Shown piece by piece: positions 1 through 6,222 of a DNA stretch of 16,554 bases. The notes under the pieces are model-generated. The model saw nothing but the letters and a program-made list of their open reading frames with translations, was not told the DNA's origin and searched no databases. The stretch's first letter is position 1. Each line of letters begins with the position of its first letter. Origin of the DNA: CAZFAT01 sp964517075 (lineage in GTDB: Bacteria; Acidobacteriota; Vicinamibacteria; Vicinamibacterales; SCN-69-37); the NCBI GenBank assembly GCA_964517075.1, contig CAZFAT010000182.1, positions 1 through 16,554 on the forward strand, written 5' to 3'. Position numbers and translations under genes: made by a program.

Positions 1-583
1 TGCCTTCGACCATCACGGTGAAGTCGGTGATGGCCGGCGAGTACACGGCGCCCCCCGCGCAGGGACCCATGATGGCCGACAGTTGCGGCACGACACCGGA
101 GGCCAGCGTGTGGCGCAGGAAGATGTCGGCGTAGCCCCCGAGCGACACGACGCCTTCCTGGATGCGGGCTCCGCCCGAATCGTTGAGCCCCACGATGGGA
201 GCTCCCATCTTGACGGCCAGATCCATGACCTTGACGATCTTGGCGGCGTTGGTTTCGGAGAGCGATCCGCCGAAGACGGTGAAGTCCTGCGCGAAGGCGT
301 AGACCGGACGCCCGTCGATGCGACCATGCCCGGCGACCACGCCGTCGCCCGGCACGACGTCGTCGGCCATGCCGAAGTCGCGGCAGCGGTGCGTGACGAG
401 CTTGTCGATTTCCTCGAACGTGCCGGGATCGAAGAGCAGCTCGACGCGCTCGCGGGCCATGAGCTTGCCGGCGTCGTGCTGCCGCCGGCGGCGATCCTCT
501 CCGCCGCCACGCTCGGCGCGCTCCTCGAGACGCGCGAGCCGATCGGCCGCGGCGACGGACTGGGGATCGGGGATGACGGTCAC
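1..583 (-). CDS. Acyl-CoA carboxylase, carboxyltransferase (beta) subunit, N-terminal part
   Basis: About 194 residues are visible; the gene runs off the left edge. The reading frame starts with GTG at 583 (VTVIPDPQSVAAADRLARL) and has no stop. It carries the crotonase-fold hallmarks of the biotin-dependent carboxyltransferase family (PccB, MmdA, AccD5): the QHDAGKLMARERVELLFDPGTF entry segment (split here for reading: QHDAGKLMARER then VELLFDPGTF), then FTVFGGSLSE, the oxyanion-type loop NDSGGARIQEG, and GPCAGGAVYSPA near the cut. Such subunits move carboxybiotin CO2 to propionyl-CoA or a related acyl-CoA; known members are about 510-530 aa, so roughly 40% is present. Propionyl-CoA carboxylase, methylmalonyl-CoA decarboxylase and other acyl-CoA substrates cannot be separated from this part. 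No in-frame ATG lies upstream before the transaldolase stop, which supports the GTG. It follows the transaldolase by 32 bases. Confidence 0.93.
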   Translation of the reverse strand, partial: MTVIPDPQSVAAADRLARLEERAERGGGEDRRRRQHDAGKLMARERVELLFDPGTFEEIDKLVTHRCRDFGMADDVVPGDGVVAGHGRIDGRPVYAFAQDFTVFGGSLSETNAAKIVKVMDLAVKMGAPIVGLNDSGGARIQEGVVSLGGYADIFLRHTLASGVVPQLSAIMGPCAGGAVYSPAITDFTVMVEG

Positions 584-615
584 GCTCTGCGGCCGGCGCT
601 CCGGTGGCCGTTCGC

Positions 616-1272
616 CTAGGCCTTCTGGGCGGCCTGCGCCCGTTCCCAGTCCTTGAGGAACTTCTCGAGGCCGATGTCGGTGAGCGGGTGTTTGAAGCAG
701 GTCTCGATCACCGCGGCCGGACAGGTGCACACGTGCGCGCCCATCCGCGCCGCGTCGACGATGTGCATCGGCGAGCGGACGCTGGCGACGAGCACCTCGG
801 TGGCGAAGTCGGAGTGACGGAAGATTTCGACGATCTGGCGGATGAGGCCCATGCCGTCGGACGCGATGTCGTCGAGCCGGCCCACGAACGGACTGACGTA
901 GGACGCGCCGACCTTGGCCGCGAAGAGCGCCTGCGTCGCCGAGAAGATGAGCGTCACGTTGACGCGCAGGCCCTCGTCGGCCAGCACGCGCGTCGCCTTC
1001 ACCCCCTCGCGGGTGAAGGGCACTTTGACGACGACGTGCTCGTCGATGCCGGCCAGCTCGCGGCCTTCGGCAATCATGCCGGCGGCGTCCGTGGCCACGA
1101 CCTCGGCGCTGACCGGTCCCTGCACCAGCCGGCAGATCTGTTTGACGATCGCGCGCGGATCCCCGGACTCGCGGGCGAGGAGCGACGGGTTGGTCGTGAC
1201 ACCGTCGAGGATGCCGAGCGGCGCGAGCGATTCAATCTCGCGCACGTTGCCTGAATCTATGAAGATCTTCAT
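616..1272 (-). CDS. tal: Transaldolase, short (FSA/TalC-like) type
   Basis: The protein has 218 aa, the size of the short transaldolase/fructose-6-phosphate aldolase family of (beta/alpha)8 class I aldolases. It starts MKIFIDSGNVREIESL with the substrate loop DGVTTNPSLL (23-32). The Schiff-base lysine is K83 in VVVKVPFT. Two positions separate transaldolase from E. coli FsaA: FsaA has Gln59 and Tyr131, whereas this protein has Glu57 (SAEVVAT) and Phe129 (SYVSPFVGR), the transaldolase pattern. It should therefore transfer dihydroxyacetone units between sugar phosphates in the non-oxidative pentose phosphate pathway, in the cytoplasm. A GGGAG-type ribosome site lies about 7 bases before the ATG at 1272; the reading frame stays open further upstream, but that part is antisense-like shadow of the next gene. 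The gene is 41 bases after the FAH-family gene. Confidence 0.93.
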   Translation of the reverse strand: MKIFIDSGNVREIESLAPLGILDGVTTNPSLLARESGDPRAIVKQICRLVQGPVSAEVVATDAAGMIAEGRELAGIDEHVVVKVPFTREGVKATRVLADEGLRVNVTLIFSATQALFAAKVGASYVSPFVGRLDDIASDGMGLIRQIVEIFRHSDFATEVLVASVRSPMHIVDAARMGAHVCTCPAAVIETCFKHPLTDIGLEKFLKDWERAQAAQKA

Positions 1273-1313
1273 CGCGCTCTCCCTGTCCTCGGCCGCCGGC
1301 CGCGCCCGCGGCG

Positions 1314-2078
1314 TCAGTCTTCCCGCGCCGTGACCGGATTGGTCAGCGCGCCCACGCCTTCCACGTGAATCGTCACCTGGTCGCCCGGCTGGATGGGACC
1401 GACACCGGAGGGCGTACCTGTGGAGATGATATCGCCCGGCAGGAGCGTCATCACCGACGAAATGAACTCGACGAGCTCGGGAATCGTGAAGATCAGCTCC
1501 CGCGTGCGGGAGTCCTGGCGGAGGTCGCCGTTGACGTAGCCGCGCACCTGCAGATCGCGCCCGTCGAGCCCCACGGCGATGCACGGCCCAATCGGCGCGA
1601 AGGTGTCGAACCCTTTGCCGCGGGTGTATTGGCCATCGGCGCGCTGAATGTCGCGCGCCGTGACGTCGTTCACCGAGATCAACCCGAGGATATGGTCGTA
1701 GGCCCGCTGTGCGCGCACGCGGAAGGTGGGCTTGCGGATCACGACCCCCAGCTCGGCCTCGTGGTCGACGCGGCCCACCCAGCTCGGGATGGCAATGGGC
1801 GCACCCGGTCCGATCACCGCGGTCGACGGCTTGATGAACAGCAGCGGCTCGGCCGGCAGCGGCTTCTGCTGCTCCGCGGCATGATCCCGGTAGTTGAGGC
1901 CGACACAGACGATCTTCGACGGCACGACCGGCGCCAGCCACTCGACGCCGTCGCGCGAGATCTCGGGGCCTTCGGTGAACGAGCCGAAGATGTCGCCATC
2001 GATGAGGCGCCAGCGCCCCTCGCGCTCGGCGGCGTAGAGCGGCGTGCCTCGACGGTCGATCCGGTAGAGACGCAGCAT
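1314..2078 (-). CDS. Fumarylacetoacetate hydrolase family protein
   Basis: This 254-aa protein matches the single-domain FAH family (COG0179-type: 2-hydroxyhepta-2,4-diene-1,7-dioate isomerase, fumarylpyruvate hydrolase, acylpyruvase or oxaloacetate decarboxylase). Visible hallmarks are SKIVCVGLNYRDHAAE (54-69), the metal-binding pair E107 and E109 in DHEAELGVVI, D138 in SVNDVTARD, the lid segment YTRGKGFDTFAPIGP (151-165), and GTPSGVG (221-227) near the end. These enzymes cleave or isomerise C-C bonds of beta-keto acids using Mg2+ or Mn2+. The substrate cannot be read from the sequence: the neighbours (transaldolase, acyl-CoA carboxylase) point to central or acyl-CoA metabolism rather than a recognisable aromatic catabolic cluster. 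The ATG at 2078 has no clear ribosome site; the start agrees with family length. Confidence 0.93.
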   Translation of the reverse strand: MLRLYRIDRRGTPLYAAEREGRWRLIDGDIFGSFTEGPEISRDGVEWLAPVVPSKIVCVGLNYRDHAAEQQKPLPAEPLLFIKPSTAVIGPGAPIAIPSWVGRVDHEAELGVVIRKPTFRVRAQRAYDHILGLISVNDVTARDIQRADGQYTRGKGFDTFAPIGPCIAVGLDGRDLQVRGYVNGDLRQDSRTRELIFTIPELVEFISSVMTLLPGDIISTGTPSGVGPIQPGDQVTIHVEGVGALTNPVTARED

Positions 2079-2136
2079 GGTTACTCGATGCGGGCGCGAC
2101 CGGCCGGACGGGGCGCGCGGCGCGGATCCTCCCGCC

Positions 2137-3249
2137 TCATCGCACGGTCACCGTCTGGCGGTTCGAGAGCTGGCTGACATTCGGCGGCGCCGCCCGGTCC
2201 TGCGCGTACACCACATAGCCGTAGGTCACGCCCGGGCGGACGGCCTCGTCGCGGTAGGTCGTCTCCGGCACGGGCGCGCCGACGAGCGGTTGCATGTTCT
2301 CATCCGCGCCCTCCCCGCGCAAGATGACGTAGCCGGCAAGGTCGGCGGCGGTCGCCCCGGTCCAGACGAGCGAGACCGCCGCCCCTTCCTGAATCGCCTG
2401 CAGATTGGCGGGGGCTGGAGGCGGGAATCGATCCACGGGCGTCACGCACACGGACGGCGCCGGAGGGCCCTCGAGCGTCACCGTCCCGGTCACCGACAAC
2501 GTCCGCACGGCAAAGCATTGCTCGCGCCCGAACTCGACCGGCTGCGTGAACCGGGCGGCGACGATCGGCGCCGGCGTCAGGACGGGTGCCTCCGCCGCAT
2601 CGACGACGGCCGCCGAGCCCAGGACGCGAAAGGCCTGGCCCTTCGTGCCCGGTTCCCACGTGACGATCACCTCCGTCTCGCTGTGCGTCGCGGCGAGCGC
2701 GCCGGGAGGCGCCGGGAGCGCGGCGGGCGCGACCGGCACACTCACGACGTCGGACGGCGTCCCCCGGCGGCCGGCGCCGGTACCGGTCACGGGAATCGCA
2801 ACGTAGTGCCGCGCGGCGGCGCCCTGGGCGACCAGCGTGTTCACGCGTTCGGTGAACGTCGCCCGCTCGCCGGGCGCCGGGTCGGGCTTTGCCGTCACCC
2901 CCGCGGCGGAGGGGACGGGCGCGACGGCCGGGTCGCGCACCGCGACTCTCGCCAGGAGACGCTCCGGTGTCATGAGCGCGGCCGGCGCGGGGGCCGGCTC
3001 GGCCGCGGTCGTCGTGGTCGCATAGATTTCGACCCGTGACACGGCCGCGGGCGTCGAGCCGTCGGTGTTGGCCGCCGGGATGGTCCAGGCGAGTGCGACG
3101 CGATCGTCCACCCGATGGGCAGCCAAGTCGCTGACCGGAGCCGGGACGAGCCGGAGCGGTGGCAGCGGATTCCCGCGCTTGCCGCAGGCCCCCGCGGTCA
3201 GCGCCGCCAGCAGGCCGATGGCCAGCCGCCGTCGGGCGGCCCGTCTCAC
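2137..3249 (-). CDS. Lipoprotein with fibronectin-III-like repeats
   Basis: The product has 370 aa. A short Arg-rich N-terminus and hydrophobic stretch lead to a lipobox-like TAGAC with Cys22, followed by GKRGNPLPPLRLVPAPV, which resembles the Cys-Gly-Lys-x-Gly-Pro start of small LptM-like lipoproteins. After it come about three beta-sandwich repeats of fibronectin-III type (roughly 35-175, 180-270 and 275-368); the last two are clearest, with APPGALAATHSETEVIVTW and PPAPANLQAIQEGAAVSLVW entries and an ITYGYVV-like closing strand (VTYGYVVYAQDRA). It is likely anchored in the envelope; no catalytic motif is seen. The GTG start at 3249 overlaps the hslU stop as GTGA, indicating translational coupling. 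Function is unknown; a structural or protein-binding role is inferred from the repeats. It looks unrelated in role to HslVU, which is cytoplasmic. Confidence 0.85.
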   Translation of the reverse strand: MRRAARRRLAIGLLAALTAGACGKRGNPLPPLRLVPAPVSDLAAHRVDDRVALAWTIPAANTDGSTPAAVSRVEIYATTTTAAEPAPAPAALMTPERLLARVAVRDPAVAPVPSAAGVTAKPDPAPGERATFTERVNTLVAQGAAARHYVAIPVTGTGAGRRGTPSDVVSVPVAPAALPAPPGALAATHSETEVIVTWEPGTKGQAFRVLGSAAVVDAAEAPVLTPAPIVAARFTQPVEFGREQCFAVRTLSVTGTVTLEGPPAPSVCVTPVDRFPPPAPANLQAIQEGAAVSLVWTGATAADLAGYVILRGEGADENMQPLVGAPVPETTYRDEAVRPGVTYGYVVYAQDRAAPPNVSQLSNRQTVTVR

Positions 3250-4634
3250 AGAATGTAGCGCGACAGGTCGTCGCTCCTCGCGATGTCCTGGAGCATCCGA
3301 TCCACGTAGGCCCCGTCGATCCGAATCGACCGGCCGTTCAGCTCGGGCGCGTGGAACGAGACCTCGTCGAGCAGCCGTTCCATCACCGTGTGCAGGCGCC
3401 GGGCGCCGATGTTCTCGGTGCGGTCGTTCACGAGCGCCGCGAGCTCGGCCACACGCTGGATCGCGTCGGGCGTGAACTCGAGGGTGACGCCCTCGGCCCC
3501 CATGAGCGCCACGTACTGCTTGACCAGCGCGCCTTTCGGCTCGGTCAGGATGCGCACGAACTCCTCGTGGCCGAGCGGTTCCAGTTCCACGCGGATGGGA
3601 AAGCGCCCCTGCAGCTCGGGAATGAGATCGGAGGGCTTGCTGATGTGAAAGGCGCCGGCCGCGATGAACAGGATGTGATCGGTCCGCACCATTCCATATT
3701 TCGTGTTGACGGTCGTGCCTTCGATAATCGGCAGGATGTCGCGCTGGACGCCTTCGCGGCTGACGTCCGGGCCCTGGGCGCCTTCGCGCCCGGCAATCTT
3801 GTCGATCTCGTCGACGAAGATGATGCCGGCCTGCTCGACCCGATCGATCGCGCCCTGCGCGACGCTTTCCATGTCAATGAGCTTCTGCGCCTCCTCCTGC
3901 GTGAGGTGCTCGAGCGCCTCTGACACGGGCAGCCGGCGTCGACGGGTGCGGCCCGGGAAGAGTCCGGGCATCATGTCGCGCAGGTTGACGCCGATCTCCT
4001 CGACCGACGACCCCTGAATCAGCTCGAACGAGGGCATCGACCGGTCGCGCACTTCGATTTCGACGGTCTTCGTGTCGAGCCGCCCGGCGCGCAGCTGCTC
4101 CCGGAGACGCTCGCGGGTCGCCGAGCCCTGGTCGCGTGTGGCGTCCGCGTCGGTCGACCCGGCGCCAAAGGGCGACGCCGGCACGGGCGGCAGCAGGAGA
4201 TCCAGCAGCCGCTCCTCGGCTGCCACGCCGGCTTTGCCGCGTACCTCGTCCTGCCGCTCGTCGCGGAGCATCTTCACGGCAATCTCGACGAGGTCGCGCA
4301 CCATCGACTCGACGTCGCGGCCGACATACCCGACCTCGGTGAACTTCGACGCTTCGACCTTCAGGAAGGGTGACTGCGCCAGCCGCGCCAGCCGGCGAGC
4401 GATCTCGGTCTTGCCGACGCCGGTCGGCCCAATCATCAGGATGTTCTTGGGCGCGACCTCTTCGGCCATGTCGGGCGGCAGCCGCTGGCGCCGGTACCGG
4501 TTGCGGAGCGCGATCGCCACGGCGCGCTTCGCCTTCGCCTGCCCGACGACGTACTTGTCCAGCTCGGCGACGATTTCGCGCGGCGTCAGCGACTGCACGA
4601 GCGAGGGCGGCGAGATCGCGACAGGAGGCGGCAT
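3246..4634 (-). CDS. hslU: ATP-dependent protease ATPase subunit HslU
   Basis: This AAA+ unfoldase of the HslVU (ClpYQ) protease has 462 aa; E. coli HslU has 443. The order of motifs is complete: LTPREIVAELDKYVVGQ (16-32), Walker A GPTGVGKT (69-76), the pore loop GYVG (102-105), a variable I-domain, Walker B IIFVDEIDK, the GPDVSREGVQRDILP segment, sensor motifs including IGARRLHTV, and the C-terminal tail DDLSRYIL that inserts into HslV pockets. It unfolds cytoplasmic proteins and threads them into the HslV chamber. I place the start at ATG 4634 (MPPPVAIS), one base after the hslV stop; an upstream in-frame ATG at 4691 would run back into hslV and adds residues not seen in the family. The I-domain has a Ser/Asp/Arg-rich insertion around SPFGAGSTDADATRDQGSAT. 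Confidence 0.97.
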   Translation of the reverse strand: MPPPVAISPPSLVQSLTPREIVAELDKYVVGQAKAKRAVAIALRNRYRRQRLPPDMAEEVAPKNILMIGPTGVGKTEIARRLARLAQSPFLKVEASKFTEVGYVGRDVESMVRDLVEIAVKMLRDERQDEVRGKAGVAAEERLLDLLLPPVPASPFGAGSTDADATRDQGSATRERLREQLRAGRLDTKTVEIEVRDRSMPSFELIQGSSVEEIGVNLRDMMPGLFPGRTRRRRLPVSEALEHLTQEEAQKLIDMESVAQGAIDRVEQAGIIFVDEIDKIAGREGAQGPDVSREGVQRDILPIIEGTTVNTKYGMVRTDHILFIAAGAFHISKPSDLIPELQGRFPIRVELEPLGHEEFVRILTEPKGALVKQYVALMGAEGVTLEFTPDAIQRVAELAALVNDRTENIGARRLHTVMERLLDEVSFHAPELNGRSIRIDGAYVDRMLQDIARSDDLSRYIL

Positions 4635-4635
4635 G

Positions 4636-5172
4636 CTACAGCTCTTCGACGACGAGGTTGGCGTTCGTATAGACGCAGATCTCGGCGGCAATCGTCATGG
4701 CGTGCTCGACGATTTGCCGCGCGGACAGATCGCCGCCGTGCCGCAGCAGCGCGCGCGCCGCGGCCATCGCAAACGGGCCGCCCGATCCGATCCCCATCAC
4801 GCCGTCGTCAGGCTCGATGAGATCGCCCGTGCCCGACAGCAGATACGTCACGCGGTGGTCGGCCACGAGCAGCATGGCCTCGAGGCGGCGCAGCGCGCGA
4901 TCCGTGCGCCACTCACGCGCGAGTTCCACCGCCGCGCGCTCGAGGTTGCCCCGGTGTTCCTCCAGCTTGCCTTCGAACCGCCCGAACAGCGCGAACCCGT
5001 CGGCCGCGGACCCGGCAAACCCGGCGACAATGCGATCGTGATACAGCCGCCGCACTTTCTTCGCCTGATGCTTCACGATGGTCTGCCCGAGCGTGACCTG
5101 ACCGTCGCTGGCCACGACCACTTTTCCGTCGTGCCGGACGGCCAGCACCGTCGTCGCGTGCAGGAAAGACAT
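4636..5172 (-). CDS. hslV: ATP-dependent protease proteolytic subunit HslV
   Basis: This Ntn-hydrolase peptidase of the HslVU complex has 178 aa, close to the 175-180 aa of the family. Aligned by eye to E. coli HslV, the catalytic Thr1 corresponds to T7 (HATTVLAVR), with D23 (SDGQVTLG) and K39 (AKKVRRL) at the positions of Asp17 and Lys33; GFAGSAAD, EWRTDRALRRLEA, SGTGDLIEPDDGV, GIGSGG and EICVYTN are all conserved. It does not start Met-Thr: the first residues are MSFLHATT, the same length and pattern as B. subtilis CodW/ClpQ (MSSFHATT). The start at ATG 5172 fits the family; an open extension to 5334 shows no family similarity. No strong ribosome site is visible. It is the first gene of the left minus-strand block. 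Confidence 0.97.
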   Translation of the reverse strand: MSFLHATTVLAVRHDGKVVVASDGQVTLGQTIVKHQAKKVRRLYHDRIVAGFAGSAADGFALFGRFEGKLEEHRGNLERAAVELAREWRTDRALRRLEAMLLVADHRVTYLLSGTGDLIEPDDGVMGIGSGGPFAMAAARALLRHGGDLSARQIVEHAMTIAAEICVYTNANLVVEEL

Positions 5173-5317
5173 CTGTCCGCATCGTAGTGCCCCGCCTGCG
5201 GGAGGGCAAGGGAACAGGCCGATCAGACCGTTCATTTCACAGGACGAGTGGCCGGCGACGGGAGGACACGCCGCTGAACGAGCCCCTGAAGGGCCTCGTC
5301 CCCCGCCCGCGACATCG

Positions 5318-5332
5318 TGGCAACATTTGTGC
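5318..5332 (+). promoter_or_regulatory. Candidate sigma-54-type (-24/-12) promoter of the PEGA gene
   Basis: TGGCAACATTTGTGC matches the sigma-54 consensus TGGCACG-N4-TTGC at 8 of 11 specified bases, with the invariant GG and GC pairs at exactly the required spacing, and is followed by A as preferred. The predicted transcript start is near 5344, leaving a leader of about 33 bases that contains the GGGGGA ribosome site. An alternative sigma-70 reading is GCGACA (5309-5314), 17 bases, CACAAT (5332-5337), each hexamer matching 4 of 6. The two readings exclude each other and neither is proven. Confidence 0.35.
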
Positions 5333-5336
5333 ACAA
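5327..5336. promoter_or_regulatory. 10-bp perfect palindrome TTGTGCACAA overlapping the promoter
   Basis: TTGTGCACAA is self-complementary and sits across the -12 (or -10) part of the candidate promoter of the PEGA gene. A repressor or activator half-site pair is possible; a 10-bp palindrome alone can also occur by chance, so this is a weak operator call. Confidence 0.25.
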
Positions 5337-5376
5337 TAGAGGGAGCGCACGGGACGTCAACCGGGGGAAGGTCATC

Positions 5377-6222
5377 ATGAAGACGCTTATCTCCATCGTC
5401 ACCAGTCTCGTTGTTGCCACGGCGCTTCTGGCGCCCATTCCGGCCTATGCCCAGCGCCAGGCCCCCGACGACGGCGGCGGATCCGAGGGCAGAACGGCGG
5501 GCGGCCGAAGCTCCGACTCGGAATCGAGCCCTGAACCGGCCTACCGACCTGAGTCGCCGCCGCCGAGCGCATCACCCCGGTCGAACCCGGAGCCGGTCAG
5601 CCGCCCTCAGAGCCAGCCAGCCCGCCGCGTCACGGGCGTACCCGCGGCTGCGGGTCCCGCTGCGACCTCCGCAACCGGGCGCCGAATCGCGGCGGATCGA
5701 CCGGCCGTTGGCGTTGCCGGTCCTCGTCGGCCGGGCGATCCCGATCTGCGGCCAATCCGGGTGATCTACAGCCCGGTCTACCTGTCCAGCGTGTTCGGCT
5801 ATGACCCCTGGGGTTACGACCGCTATCGCTACGGGAACCACTGGGGTTCACCGTTTTCCTACGGGTACTACCCGGGGTACGGCTACGGCCACCAGTACTA
5901 CTATGGCTACGGCTCCCCGGTGCACTACGGCGCGGGCTACGCCGAGGGCGCCTACGAAGACGAGCAGGGCGCGACGGAGCCCCAGGTGTCCTCAGGCTCG
6001 ATTCGATTCCGGGTCTCGCCCAGCCACGCGCGGATCTACATCGACGGCGCGCTGGCCGGGACGGTGGCTGATTTCGGCGGCTTGTCAAAGCACCTGCGCC
6101 TGAGCACCGGGACACACGCCTACGAGCTGCGGGCCGATGGCTATCGATCGCACGTCGGCGTGCTCACCGTCGTCGAGGGACAGACGCGCACGGAGCGCGT
6201 GAATCTCGAGCGGGCTCAGTAG
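5377..6222 (+). CDS. Secreted Pro/Ser-rich, Tyr/Gly-rich protein with C-terminal PEGA domain
   Basis: The protein has 281 aa. Residues 1-25 form a Sec signal peptide (MKTLISIVTSLVVATALLAPIPAYA, here read as basic start, hydrophobic core, and AYA cleavage site before Q26). Residues 30-125 are low-complexity Pro/Ser/Arg/Gly sequence, about 141-193 are very rich in Tyr and Gly (for example YGYYPGYGYGHQYYYGYG), and about 207-278 form a PEGA domain (SIRFRVSPSHARIYIDGALAG, then HAYELRADGYRSH). PEGA domains are small surface-exposed beta modules; the disordered middle suggests a cell-surface or matrix protein. The start at ATG 5377 is chosen by the GGGGGA ribosome site and signal peptide; an in-frame ATG at 5317 lies upstream of the likely transcript start. 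It converges with the next gene, their coding ends overlapping by 7 bases, so no terminator fits between them. Confidence 0.88.
   Translation: MKTLISIVTSLVVATALLAPIPAYAQRQAPDDGGGSEGRTAGGRSSDSESSPEPAYRPESPPPSASPRSNPEPVSRPQSQPARRVTGVPAAAGPAATSATGRRIAADRPAVGVAGPRRPGDPDLRPIRVIYSPVYLSSVFGYDPWGYDRYRYGNHWGSPFSYGYYPGYGYGHQYYYGYGSPVHYGAGYAEGAYEDEQGATEPQVSSGSIRFRVSPSHARIYIDGALAGTVADFGGLSKHLRLSTGTHAYELRADGYRSHVGVLTVVEGQTRTERVNLERAQ

Larger units (their letters stand above)
5173..5376. other. Divergent intergenic region between hslV and the PEGA gene
   Basis: These 204 bases must hold the promoters of both the hslV block and the secreted PEGA-domain gene. On the plus strand I see the -24/-12-like element and 10-bp palindrome listed separately, and a ribosome site GGGGGA at 5363-5368, eight bases before the PEGA ATG. 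An imperfect stem (5279-5298, seven pairs with one C-C mismatch and a TGAA loop) is present but has no T-tract. No convincing -35/-10 for hslV could be picked out. No credible small gene is seen. Confidence 0.5.

Noticed and set aside
83..619. 178-codon open frame on the plus strand opposite the carboxylase subunit
   Set aside because: The minus strand encodes clear carboxyltransferase motifs through the same bases; the plus-strand product has none.
5279..5298. Imperfect stem before the PEGA gene as a terminator or riboswitch
   Set aside because: Seven pairs with an internal C-C mismatch, no T-tract and no conserved riboswitch core.
5377..6222. Reading the Tyr/Gly tract as a DNA tandem repeat or sequencing artefact
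   Set aside because: The DNA units are irregular and the frame stays open into a good PEGA domain.
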